From Metaphire vulgaris (lineage: Eukaryota; Annelida; Clitellata; Crassiclitellata; Megascolecidae): a stretch of DNA of 64,000 nt. The position numbers and the translations under genes were made by a program. Under the pieces are notes generated by a model. It worked only from the letters and a program-made list of their open reading frames with translations. It did no database searches and had not been told where the DNA came from. The stretch is from positions 12,185,828-12,249,827 of the forward strand of contig CM030851.1 in the NCBI GenBank assembly GCA_018105865.1, in the 5' to 3' direction. Of the stretch, positions 1 to 18,469 are shown one piece after another; position 1 is the first letter of the stretch; each line of letters begins with the position of its first letter.

Positions 1-181
1 TATTATTATACAGTTTCAATATTTGAATTTTTTTCTAGTGTGATGCTTCAGAATTGACTGTTTGGTAAATAATTGACTGGCTGTAGAATTCTAATGTTGC
101 TGATGCCTTACTCAGAGCTGCTGTCAGTAAGAATTTTACCACGAACAGTTGACCTTTTGACATTTGACCTGGTTTTGTTAG

Positions 182-8449
<8,268 letters not shown>

Positions 8450-8552
8450 TTAGTTAGCGCCAGCCATAACGATCAAAAGATGCGTTCAAAGATCTTCTAT
8501 GAACACCTGGAATATAAAATTAGTGTTTCGAATTTTCATTTTGTCGTAAGAC

Positions 8553-8752
8553 GTCGAGCAGCAACGTATCAATACTGTTCAGGTTTTGCACTGAGATTTA
8601 GCTGAATACTATTAATATTAATAGTTGATATTCTATATACTATGTATATTATATATTATATTATGTAGAGTTCTAGCAGCAACTTATCAATACTGTTCAA
8701 GTTTTGCACTAAGATTTAGCTGAATAATATTAATATTAATAGTTGATATTCT
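8553..8752. repeat. Direct duplication of about 85 bp downstream of the RGS-like stop
   Basis: Segments 8553-8635 and 8665-8752 share AGCAGCAAC, ATCAATACTGTTCA, GTTTTGCACT and TTAATATTAATAGTTGATA. They differ by a few substitutions and are separated by an AT-rich spacer. They probably lie in the 3' untranslated region. No canonical AATAAA was seen close to the stop. Confidence 0.75.
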
Positions 8753-9275
8753 GGTGAAATGTTACTGTGCCTTAATTTTATTTTGGTTTTTCATTTTCTA
8801 CTTACATGCAAAATTCTGACTTATTAAGATATTTTTAATGATTGCTTCTTCACGTTTTAAATTTAAGGAAATTGTTATATCAGAGGACCCCTGTATATAC
8901 GAGTATGCTATTAACTATTACTGGCCCATTTAGTACATGAAATTAGACACTGTTGCTTTTGTGGCAGAACTTGAATATGCTTATGACTGTCTGCTATTTT
9001 GTAACATCTTTATTTACTTCTTTGTAGCAACTTGTGTTAATTGCTGACTTGTTAATGTTGACAAAAGAGCCTTTTGGCTTGTTACACATGTGTGATTTTT
9101 TAGTGTTGTCTATGAACGTCTATATTTGTGCCCATATCTTAGTGCACTCATTTGAAGAAACTAGACCAGTCCAGCTTTATTAAAATATTTGGCCCGCCCA
9201 TGCTTAGAAGTTGCCACCCCAACGGCCCCCCACTCGCCAAATCCAAATTCTTCTTTATTATGCAATTTCACTTAT

Positions 9276-9333
9276 CCAAATACCCAATTTTGGCGCCCCC
9301 ACCGAAGTGGGGGCGTCAAAATTGGGTATTTGG
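9276..9333. repeat. 58-bp near-perfect hairpin with CGAA loop
   Basis: Two 27-base arms, beginning CCAAATACCCAATTTTGG and ending with its complement TTGGGTATTTGG, flank a four-base CGAA loop. There is one mismatch. The hairpin could be a minimal palindromic MITE or could fold as RNA if transcribed. Confidence 0.8.
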
Positions 9334-9713
9334 CTCACTCGTAATTGGCTTACTTGTCACAACTACCCAGTGAGCCAGTAGACTGACAACTTCGTTGATA
9401 TCAAGGAATAGTATCATTCCGATCACCTGAGCCAAACGCCACTTGGCGGATCACCTCTCCTCACCCACCGCAGATCCATATGTTGAATCTATTGCAATCC
9501 TGGGACGCTAAACCAAAACAGCGCAGAACGGAAATCCCCAACCCTTGCAGTCTACCGGTTTTTACGACAGCACAGCTTCTTTATAAACACTGCAGCGGCC
9601 TTCTGATTTGGCGTCGTCGTAAATTTTTGAACCATAGTTAGCCAACCATCTAACAGATTAAAAATCTTCTACATCGCCATAATGACGCCATTCGATGGTA
9701 GGTCGCTTAATGT

Positions 9714-10500
9714 CATGGAGGTATTAGGCCTATCCTAGGAGACGGCATTACATCATTTGGCTGAAGCCGACTAGCTGGGAAAGTCCCAGACTAGTAGACT
9801 CAAAACATCATCGGCTAAGCCATGGGGAATAGGATTTGGCATGTACCAGCAGTCCAGCATGGACCCTTACCGGTGAAATGTTACACCTACGGAGGGCTAT
9901 CTCGCTGCGCAGGACCGGCCTTAGGCACAGGCAAAGCAGGCAGTTGCCTAGGGCGCCAAGATCCAAGAGGCGCCAATCCTTGCCATTTTAGCCAAGAGAT
10001 TTAATTACAACGTCTATTTTTATTTAAGATCAAAACGTTCGCTTATGGAACAGATTAAATAATAATTATTGTTTGTTTCCATTCAAGTTATTCCGATTCA
10101 ATTCATATTTCGAACCTTGATAATCAGAAGTTGAATATTAATAACGGTATAACACTATGACTCTTCTGTTTTAGCGCACTTTTTTGACTGATTCATCATT
10201 GGAGGAGTAACCGTGATGCCACAGGGGGTCCGAGTGGGGAGGAGCAGAGGGCTCCAAAGTATGCTTTGCCTTGGGCGCCATTTTGGCTAGGGCCGGCCCT
10301 GTCGCTGCGTACACCCATAGTCTGAGCAGGCTGGCATTACTCTAAATCAATTTACACGGATAATTTAAAGGAATAATATAACTCAGACTTAGCACTACTC
10401 CTAACCATGGAGGTACTATTTTTAGCATACGCGCTACTGGCTTCACGCAGCCTGGGCTAGAAATGACGTAATGCCGTCTCCTGGGATAATAACTCCATGC
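9714..10500. mobile_element. Non-autonomous TIR transposon, interrupted by another element
   Basis: The left arm TATCCTAGGAGACGGCATTA (from 9731) is matched in inverted orientation at 10465-10490 with about two mismatches, and the similarity extends outward to CATGGAG on both sides. No transposase frame lies inside. Much of the interior is the nested hAT-type element at 9910-10301. The superfamily was not determined because no clear target duplication was seen. Confidence 0.65.
9910..10301. mobile_element. hAT-type MITE nested in the 9714-10500 element
   Basis: The left terminus is CAGGACCGGCCTTAG and the right is CTAGGGCCGGCCCTG, forming inverted repeats. Perfect 8-bp flanking copies of TCGCTGCG lie at 9902-9909 and 10302-10309. 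An 8-bp target duplication with CAGGG-like ends is typical of hAT transposons. The 392-bp body has no long reading frame, so the element is non-autonomous. Confidence 0.85.
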
Positions 10501-10537
10501 TTAATACCAATAATTATTACAATATCGCTATGGTATT

Positions 10538-10676
10538 AGAAACTGACGCCAAGTTTCCGCCATTTTGGTGCTATGTTGTCACGGTGTGTTTCAATTAAAT
10601 ATATACGCTGTAGATATATAGACAATAGTTACCATGACAACATCGTACCAAAATGATCGATTTCTGGCGTCAACTT
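10538..10676. repeat. Imperfect inverted repeat around an AT-rich loop
   Basis: The left arm contains TGACGCCAAG and CATTTTGGTGCTATGTTGTCA. The right arm is its approximate complement, about three-quarters identical. A roughly 45-base AT-rich centre separates them. It is probably an old palindromic MITE. Confidence 0.55.
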
Positions 10677-10718
10677 TCGGCTGCCTTTGTCATAGATAGA
10701 TGGCATATACCGGTAGTA

Positions 10719-11120
10719 CAGTGTTTTTTCTAGGCCTTCTCTGGGGCAAGTCCCCTCTCCAAAGTTTTAAAATTCCCTACAAAATTTTTTATATGTTGCA
10801 TGGAGGGATGGAAATTTCCCCCAAAAGTGTATCGACGGGGGTTTATTGTTTTGGAGGGGGAAAGTGTAAGGATGGCAATATTTTGCTTGGCATGGCATTC
10901 GAGACGGACAAAAAAACTTTTTGGCTTATCAGTCCATTTTAACCCCTTAACTGGGGACCCCGGATATATCCGTTCATTTTACATTGAGTTACAGTTAAAT
11001 ACACAGTTAAGGGGTTAAAAAAAGATAACTCTTTTTGCTTGTCACGGTTTTTGGAGACTCAGACCTTGCCCCCCAACATTTCATATCCCCCCAATGTCAA
11101 GGTGGCTAGAATAAACACTG
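10719..11120. mobile_element. MITE with CAGTGTTTATTCTAG-type ends, carrying a nested TTAA element
   Basis: The left end is CAGTGTTTTTTCTAGGCC and the right end is GGCTAGAATAAACACTG. Related copies are at 30212-30395, 34869-35056 (inverted) and, as a half, 13191-13262. This copy is longer because it holds the TTAA-flanked element at 10939-11018. Confidence 0.75.
10939..11018. mobile_element. 80-bp TTAA-flanked palindromic MITE
   Basis: It begins TTAACCCCTTAACTG and ends CAGTTAAGGGGTTAA, with a conserved core around ATTTTACATTGAGTTAC and ATATATCCG. Other copies in the window are at 38741, 42203 (half), 42670, 50990, 62543 (half) and 62864. TTAA target sites suggest mobilisation by a piggyBac-type transposase. 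Confidence 0.8.
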
Positions 11121-12050
11121 CACCTGTACTGTGTAATATATTAAAGTCTATGGCTAATATCATAGATTTATTACACTGGTCAGCACACAATTTTTACTGC
11201 TCTGATTCCAAAATGCTGTCACTTTTGTCCCTGGGGTCTATAAAGTCAAGATGCATTTAAGAAGAACGGGGCGTACCTGTATTGGCAGACGGTTACCTTT
11301 ATCGTAACGTCTGCTGCCTCTGGCGTGACTGACACTCGCTGTTGGTACAGTACTAACAAGTGGTCGTTAATCCTTAACGATGAAAAACAGACGAAAATGC
11401 CGGCGAGTCACAGCATTGAGGTAAATTTGTGTTGAAAGTCTTTGAAGTTATGGCTTTGCAATTACAGCTAATAGCTGGAATAGAAATACAGTTGAATAGC
11501 CGTTGTCAAGAGACGATTACTGGCCATAGAAGAACATCGCATGAATTAAACAAGTCCTATACTGCAACCATAACAGGCGCCTTCAGTTTTTCTCGGCATC
11601 TGCTGATCGAAAATCTTTCCCTCGCCGTCTTCCCTCGCATCGAGTAGGCCTAAGTACTATAAGTACTCTCCGCACTCGTTCCAGTGGCGTAGCGAGGCAA
11701 AGTGTCGCTCGGGGCGAAAATAAAAGTGCCGCCTCCGAAAAACATAACTTCCAACAACTCCCCAAAAATCTCGACAAGCAAAAAAATTGTCTTCCATTCT
11801 AACGACTCCTGATCTAAACCGTGGACAGACCCGTCGTATACCTGATGATGAGAAAAAGTCACATGATCACATCTATAGTTTTCGATTCTAATATCGTTGG
11901 AAGTGACGTCAGTGACTGACGTAATCTCGAGTGACCCTGTAAAGTAAGTCGTAAACAGTTTGTAAGAACTGCGTTACTGTTGTCCAACTGTAATAATTAC
12001 AGTAATTAATTGCCATAAGTACTTTGATCTATCTTCGGTGCATTATTGCT

Positions 12051-12052
<2 letters not shown>
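11121..12052. other. No gene recognised
   Basis: Only short uncorrelated reading frames occur here. The one recognisable element is the half MITE at 11683-11800, which starts CAGTGGCGTAGCGAGGC. The same end occurs inverted at 33543-33672. Confidence 0.6.
11683..11800. mobile_element. MITE fragment with CAGTGGCGTAGCGAGG end
   Basis: CAGTGGCGTAGCGAGGCAAA followed by a GTGCCGCC-rich stretch matches the inverted copy at 33543-33672. No matching right end was found, so this is a one-ended fragment. Confidence 0.6.
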
Positions 12053-12130
<78 letters not shown>

Positions 12131-12156
12131 AATTAAGAGAGAGAGAGAGAGAGAGA
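12053..12156. repeat. (GA)n dinucleotide tract
   Basis: An almost pure GA run is interrupted once by CTAATTAA near 12128. It lies upstream of the KCTD gene's presumed promoter. Confidence 0.9.
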
Positions 12157-12774
12157 TTTAAAGAGAGGATTAGAATTTAGAATGACTGCTGCTGGTGAGT
12201 TCCATGTAGGCTAGTCATTGCATATATCGCGTCGAGTGGAAGCTAATAGCGGCTTCAAAGTACAGGTGAGATTCCATTGGTCATCCTGCTGCTGGTGCTG
12301 CTGCTGCTGCTGCTGCTGCTGATAATCGTCATTATCAGTGTCGTTGTCATCGTAGTCAGGCACGCTAGAAGAAATCGCAGCGGGGGGGGGGGGTAGAGAG
12401 AGACCGACCCACCAAGCAGCCTACTGCCGGCTATACGGTATGCCTCCGCTCCCCCCCACCCCCACCCCCGGGACACATCAAACCCGGTTGCCAATCGATC
12501 ATCAATACTTCGGCAAACCCAACCAACCGCTTAGCGTCTAGTTTAACCGCGCCGTCGCCAGACCAAACCGTTAATTAATATTCCGCGCGGTCGGTTTGGC
12601 GGTCGACGTGACGATTTCTCGCAAAGACCGTAACCGGTACGTGTACGACCGGTACTGACTGTACCGTAAGAACGAAAGCCCGGTACGGACGTATTGATTT
12701 CTGCAGTGCAGAAAAGCACTACTAACTATAACGCGCTGCCGATCGATATCGATGAACTGTCTCCTTCTTTCACG

Positions 12775-13007
12775 CCTCATATATAGTTATAGTTGAGCTT
12801 TCGCGGATCCGAGTTAATCAATTGGTGCGATATATTTCACACTGCGACGCGAACCAAGCGCCTGTAACGTATAGTACGCCTAATTACAGTTTACAATTAC
12901 AGTTTACAAAACCGGAATTATTATTATTATTATTATTATTGTTGTTGGCGCGATGCGCACGGCGTAATAATACATCAGCGCAGAGTTTACCGTTGAGAAG
13001 AAGATTG
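12775..13007 (+). promoter_or_regulatory. Possible promoter and non-coding first exon of the KCTD gene
   Basis: A TATA-like CATATATAGT at 12778-12787 follows a CpG-containing stretch (12540-12740) that has repeated GGTACG motifs. A strong donor, GTAAGTGAAG, begins at 13008, and a good acceptor (TTCTTTTATCAG) ends at 13589. If these are joined, the codon across the junction is TGA in the KCTD frame, so this exon would be 5' UTR. This is inference from signals alone. Confidence 0.35.
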
Positions 13008-13190
13008 GTAAGTGAAGAGGTATTTCAACACGTATTTGATTAATATTAGCATGCGTCGTAATGTTTTAACTGACTGCAAATCCTAAAGCAGACATTGATC
13101 TCAAAACATGACCTTCTAGTTTTCCTCTTGATCATATTTTAATAATAATTTGAAATGTCTTAGTAGTACAAGTAGCAGACTAGTAGTAGT

Positions 13191-13262
13191 CAGTGTTTAT
13201 TCTAGGCCTTCTCTGGGGGGATTCCCCCAAGTTTGAATCCCCCCCTCCACAAATTTTGACAT
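13191..13262. mobile_element. Half MITE, CAGTGTTTATTCTAG family
   Basis: The left end CAGTGTTTATTCTAGGCC and the following TTCTCTGGGGGGATTCCCCC match the copies at 10719 and 30212. The right half is missing. It would lie in the proposed first intron of the KCTD gene. Confidence 0.65.
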
Positions 13263-13589
13263 TTTGACAGATGGGCGTCAATAGCGGAGAATGAAGACGT
13301 GTAGGCCCTATCTCGGTCCATAAAGTTCACGTAAACGTAACATCCGTCAAAAACAAGAAGGAAAAAGTTCAGATTATTTTTAGCAGATCGGAATTTTATC
13401 TTCCACTCTTCTAGGCTATATAGACTAACGCACAGACTGATAAAAGAAATCAAGAAAGCAGGAAAGAAATTAAGAGTTGATTTAAACTAAGATTATAAAA
13501 CTTCTGAACTGGTAGATTTAGATTTATAGCGGGGGGTTTTCGACTGTCCGGAGCTGGCGGAAATAATATAGCTTGTTTTCTTTTATCAG

Positions 13590-14559
13590 AAATGGAAGGA
13601 GGAGGAGAGGAGGAGGAGGAGGAGAAGTGGGAGGAAAGAGAGGAGAAGGAGGAAGAGTGGAGTCTCGAACGGTAGTCGAGGTGAACGTGGGAGGAGTGGT
13701 TTATTCGACCACCGTCGCTACCTTGACCCGGTATCCAGACTCCGTGCTGTCGAGGGCCATCGTCGGTGGCCCGCCAGGGGGAGACGGCGGCGGCGGCGGC
13801 GGCGGCGGCGACGGTTCTCCTCCGCCGCTGACGGACTCCGTCGGTCGACGCTTCTTCGACCGCGACGGACCTCTGTTTCGCTTCGTCCTCGACTTCCTGC
13901 GCACCGGCGACGACTTCCGGCTTCCCGACGACTTCCGGGAACTGGACCGAATCCGACGGGAAGCGGAGTTCTACCGGCTACCGGAAATGATCGAGCGACT
14001 TCCGCCGCCACCGCCGACGACGGCGCATGCGCAGTCTCAGCAGCAGCAGCAGCACAGGCTGTCGCTTCCGCTCTGGTCCCCTAGTCCCGCGACCGGTGGC
14101 GGCGGCGGCGACCCATCCCCGTCCTCCTCAGACCGTGACGGTTTCTCCGGATCGTCGCCGCTCCAGCTGCACGGGATCACCGTCAAGGAACCGGGCTACG
14201 TGGTCGTCGGGTACCGCGGATCGTTCCAGTTCGGTCGGGACGGGCAGGCGGACGTCAAGTTCCGGAAGCTGACCCGGATCCTGGTCAGCGGAAGGGTGTC
14301 GATCTGCCGCGAGGTGTTCCAGGACACGCTGAACGAGAGCCGGGACCCGGACCGGGGAACGTCGGACCGCTATTCGGCCCGGTTCTTCCTCAAGCACGGC
14401 TTCCTCGAACAGGCGTTCGACATGCTGCAGGAGGCCGGGTTCTGTCTCGTCGGAACCTGCGGGTCGGGAACGACCAGCGCCGGGGAAGCGAAACCGGGCA
14501 CCGATCGCGAAGAGACGAAGTGGAACCACTACAACGAATTCATCTTCTGTCGCCCGTAA
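13590..14559 (+). CDS. KCTD8/12/16-type BTB/POZ-T1 protein
   Basis: About 323 residues lie in one exon. A T1-type BTB domain starts at VEVNVGGVVYSTTVATL and runs through GRRFFDRDGPLFRFVLDFLR and REAEFYRLPEMIERL. It is interrupted by a Gly/Asp run (GGDGGGGG, 13776-13812) and followed by a low-complexity linker. The C-terminal H1 domain begins at GYVVVGYRGSFQFGRDGQAD and contains ILVSGRVSICREVF, TLNESRDPDR and FLEQAFDMLQEAGF. This two-domain layout is specific to the KCTD8/12/16 group, which in vertebrates are auxiliary subunits of GABA-B receptors. The start is unresolved: the frame has no upstream ATG, the exon seems to begin at 13590 after TTTATCAG, and the only ATG (13592) is in another frame that stops at about 13675. 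A one-base error in the GA-rich start, or a non-AUG start, would explain this. Strong GC bias marks the exon. Confidence 0.85.
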
Positions 14560-14576
14560 AATTCAAACTCTCGCTC

Positions 14577-14577
14577 G

Positions 14578-14658
<81 letters not shown>

Positions 14659-15745
14659 TAATATAATATATAATATAACAAGGTTTAAAGTGGTTCAGTA
14701 GGGACTGCCCTGTGTGAGAACCACTGTTGCTCCCGTCCAATCTAATATCCTAAACTACTGAGGTTTATTTTGAACTCATTTACAGTTGTGGCCGTTACTA
14801 TCCCCTCATCCAGTTCATTCCATCTGTCCACCACTCTTGCACTAAAAAAAAAATGCTGTTTACGTCTCCCAACCCGTTTCTTGAACAGTTTCATGCTGTG
14901 TCCTCTGGTTTAGATCATACTGCTTCATTGTAAAAAATCTTTCCTTTGGCATTTCCACTTTGTTTGTTAGTATTTTGTATGTCTCGATCAAATCCCCTCT
15001 CTCTCTTCTTTTTTCCAGGGTTGTCAATCCACAGTGATTTAGCCTTTCCTCATAGGTTAGTTTGTGATATCCCTTGATCATCTTTGTTGCTCTGTGTTGC
15101 ACTCTTTCTAAGGTCATTATGTCTTTCTTCAGGAATGGACACCATGCTTGAACACAATACTCTAAATGTGGACGTACCAATGTCTTGTAAAGTCTTATTA
15201 TTACATCCTTCTCTCTGCTCACTATCGTTCTTTTGATCATACCTAGAATTTTGTTGGCCTTATTAGCTGCCTCTGCACATTGCCTAGATGGCTTTAAGCT
15301 GTTATGCATGATGACCCTGATCTTTCTCCTCGTTTGTCACTTTTAGTCCCTTCCCACATAACTTAAACTCATGATCTGTTCCCTTCTTCCCAATGTGCAT
15401 CACTGAGCATTTATCTGTATTAAAAGCATTTGCCAATCTGCCGACCACTGGGATAGTCTATTAAGGTCTTGTTGTAAAATTTTTGCCTCTGCTTCACTAT
15501 CACTCTGTCCACACAGTTTTGTGTCATCAGCGAATTTTGAAATTTTTGACATTATATCATCATCGATGTCGTTGATGTATATTAAAAACAATAAAGGTCC
15601 CAACACTGAACCTTGTGGCACCCCACTTATGACCTCAGCCCAATCTGAATACTTGCCTCTTATACCTACCTTCTGTCTTCTGCTCTGAAGCCAGTTTTTT
15701 TATCCATCCAAGAACTTTACCTCTAATTCCACTGGCATGTGACTA
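14577..15745 (-). mobile_element. CR1/Jockey-type LINE, 5'-truncated, with (TTA)n tail
   Basis: Read on the minus strand from 15745, the remains of a reverse transcriptase include WLQSRRQKVGI, SGVPQGSVLGPLLFLIYIND and the catalytic-box form FADDTKL. These are followed by LFNTDKCSVMHIGKK, the 'thumb' region (LEYCVQAWCPFLKKDI, LERVQHRATKMI) and VVDRWNELDEGI. Frameshifts at about 15705, 15420 and 15310 and missing 5' sequence show it is dead. The 3' tail (AGTGGTTCTCACACAGGGCA, then a complementary AACCACTTTAAA) ends in about 25 TTA triplets that reach to 18 bp from the KCTD stop codon. Confidence 0.88.
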
Positions 15746-15892
15746 AACTACCAGGTAATCACATCAACCAAAACCATATACGCTGTAAAAACAAATTCAA
15801 TCCACAGCATACACATTGAAGTTAGTAGTCGAGTAAAATGATAATAACAGTGACAACAACAATAACATGTATGGTTCTAAAGAAAAAAAGCA

Positions 15893-15894
<2 letters not shown>

Positions 15895-15942
<48 letters not shown>

Positions 15943-16000
15943 GGTCATTTCAAAAAAGTGGCTTAGAGGCATTAGTTTCTTTGAAAACCGCATGATTGCT
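15895..16000 (-). mobile_element. (TAA)n plus LINE/SINE-type 3' tail
   Basis: TAA triplets are followed by AAAGTGGCTTAGAGGCATTA. The complementary strand resembles the tail of the tRNA-like SINE at 20455-20600, including the TGCCTC and GCCACTTT blocks. It is in the same orientation as the other tails in this region. Confidence 0.55.
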
Positions 16001-16057
16001 CTAAAAATTTAATAACACATAACCTAGTAGGCCTAATAGCGAAGTATCAAAGACGCC

Positions 16058-16062
16058 AAGCA

Positions 16063-16123
<61 letters not shown>

Positions 16124-16190
16124 GCAACTGAGTTTCAAGTGGTTTAGTGGAATTTCTCCTGTGTTGAAATCAGTGTCGCTCACATATCCC
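16058..16190 (-). mobile_element. (TAA)n plus LINE 3' tail copy
   Basis: About 20 TAA triplets are followed by TTTCAAGTGGTTTAGTGGAA and CTCCTGTGTTGAAATCAGTG. On the minus strand this is a diverged version of the 14655-14740 LINE tail. No reverse-transcriptase sequence accompanies it. Confidence 0.6.
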
Positions 16191-17026
16191 TCTATCCCAA
16201 CTTCCGTTTGTCCGCCACAGCCGCGTTATCCTTGATTCCACCAAAAAACCAACAAACAGTGTTGTTTTGCAATAAAACAAACAGAATTCGTCGGAGTCAT
16301 ACGATCCTAAACAGCAGACATAATACATTAGATTTCAGATCTTCGCGATTTTTATAAATATAAACCAGAGCGACATGTAGGCCTAAAGATGTTCCAATTT
16401 AATCGATTGATTGATATTGATTGATTGATTGACCGACTGATTGATAATATTATTGTCTTGCAATTTGTAAACCATAGTTTTTGTGTTTATAGATAATACT
16501 GATGACGTCCAAATTTTATCTACGTTTCCCACTGCCGTTGCCTCTAACCCCCAATTCTTTTCCTTATGTCTTTCCCGCACTCCCGTCTCCTGTTATTGCC
16601 TCTTCAAGGTACGAAATTTTCCCCACTTGCTCTAATCTTTCACTGTTGAGTAAGATGTTACATGTTTCCCTGTTTTTGACGGTTACAGGTGGTAGCCGCC
16701 CTAGCTATGACCGCCCCAGTTATGACCGCCCCGGTCATGACCGCCCCAGTTACTCTATATGGGTTTTGACGAAAAGCAGTGTATTGCACCCGTACGGGGT
16801 CATATAATCATTACCCTCACCATAAATCAGACACGAAACACTAACCCTAAACGTAGTAAACGATACTGACGGCAGCCATAGCTGGGGCTGTTATAATGTG
16901 ATACCGTTTTTCACATAGTCGTTACTTCAGTTTTTGCCTTATTGAATTTTAGTCCAAATCTCTTGTTGCTGCTCTTTCTTTTCATCTGTCAGTTCTTGCT
17001 GTCCATCTTCCGTCAAGTTACGTGTC
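16191..17026. other. No gene recognised
   Basis: This stretch holds short ATTGATTGATTG runs near 16405-16445 and a small direct repeat of GACCGCCCCAGTTATGACCG near 16705-16755. No coding signal was recognised. Confidence 0.5.
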
Positions 17027-17188
17027 TGCAGTGATGTCAGTGGACTAGAAAAATCCGTCACTTTCCACCCTATTAATGTGTCTATATTGCAAAATATAAT
17101 AATGCATGTGGCTATACATTGTATAGATTTTTAATCCTTTAAAAAAGTCAGACACCTGATAGATATCCAAAATGCGGGTCCAGATTCC

Positions 17189-17241
<53 letters not shown>

Positions 17242-18010
17242 ACAATTTATATAGCGCCGTACGCATGGCGTCTACCAAAGTCAAAGGCGCTGTACATATT
17301 TAACATTCATAAGAAGTCGCAATTGCCTTGTAGGCACCGACTGGGCTTCAATCGGTGCAAATATGAAAATACACCACAAATTTTCGCTCAAATTTCGAAA
17401 AAAAACCTGGTCCATGAAAAAAATTTTCGGGCGATCCAAAATTCATGTCAATATTTCACCCAAATTTCTCTTTAGAACCATCAAACGCCTTGCAGTGATG
17501 TCAGTGGACTAGAAAAATCCGTCACTTTCCACCCTATTAATGTGTCTATATTGAAAAAATATAATAATGGTGGCTATACATTGTATAGATTTTTAACCCT
17601 TTAAAAAAGTCAGACACCTGATAGATATCCAAAATGCGGGTCCAGATTCCTTGTAGGCATCGACTAGGCTTCAATCGGTGCAAATATGAAAGCCCTACGA
17701 CACCACAAATTTTCGCTCAAATTTCGAAAAAAAACCATGGACTATATAGTCCATGAAAAATTTTCGGGCGATCCAAAAATTCATGTCAATATTTCACCCA
17801 AATTTCTCTTTAGAACCATCAAACGCCTTGCAGTGATGTCAGTGGACTAGAAAAATCCGTCACTTTCCACCCTATTAATGTGTCTATATTGAAAAAATAT
17901 AATAATGGTGGCTATACATTGTATAGATTTTTAACCCTTTAAAAATGCCAGACACCTGATAGATATCCAAAATGCGGGTCCAGATTCCTTGTAGGCATCG
18001 ACTGGGCTTC
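17027..18010. repeat. Tandem array, about 338-bp unit, 2.5 copies
   Basis: Copies start with TGCAGTGATGTCAGTGGACT at 17027, 17491 and 17829. The last one is cut off near 18010. Shared blocks include ATCCGTCACTTTCCACCCTA, AAATGCGGGTCCAGATTC and CTTCAATCGGTGCAAATATG. The first copy is longer only because of the 135-bp insertion at 17191-17325. Confidence 0.9.
17191..17325 (-). mobile_element. Short retroposon inserted in one array copy
   Basis: The element is absent from the sister copy at 17491. It is flanked by CCTT on both sides (17187-17190 and 17326-17329). On the minus strand it ends GGCGCTATATAAATTGTCTG followed by (AAT)n, matching 4777-4795. The empty site in the neighbouring unit gives exact boundaries. 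Confidence 0.8.
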
Positions 18011-18267
18011 AAAACAATAATTTTCGTGTAGACAATGGGAGAAAAAAGTCTTCAGGACATTGTGTCTCGTTCCTGTCGCCTGTCGGGGCTTCCCATTGCC
18101 AGGCAAAATCGTTAAATACGAACGCAAAAGAACCAGTCTGAACCGGCTTCTTGGCGCGTCTTCTAAAAAATCGTAAACGGCACAAAAAAAATACCGACAC
18201 AAATTGCCAGCAAAACGCGTAGGCAAAACGGCGCATATGTTAGGCACACACACGAATGAGACACAGG

Positions 18268-18461
18268 CAGTGGCGGCTCTAGGATTTGGCAAGTGGGGGG
18301 GCCGTTGGGGGGGGCAACTTCTAATCATGGGGGGCCAACCATTTGTTGTTTAATGTATGTAGCATTAAGTATAGGGTCCCAACTGGGGGGCCACTGGGGG
18401 GGCCAGGCAGTCAATAGGGGGGGCACGGGCCCCCCTGGCCCCCCCGGTGGAGCCGCCACTG
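18268..18461. mobile_element. hAT-type MITE, CAGTGGCGGCTC family
   Basis: The termini are CAGTGGCGGCTC and GAGCCGCCACTG, perfect 12-bp inverted repeats. Identical 8-bp flanks GACACAGG occur at 18260-18267 and 18462-18469. The 194-bp body is G-rich and has no coding capacity. Related copies are at 59940-60116, 61892-62051 and 33855-33975 (partial). Confidence 0.92.
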
Positions 18462-18469
18462 GACACAGG

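Noticed and set aside
9420..9830. Possible ribosomal or small nuclear RNA gene fragment
   Set aside because: Some phrases felt structured, but no conserved rRNA or snRNA block could be matched.
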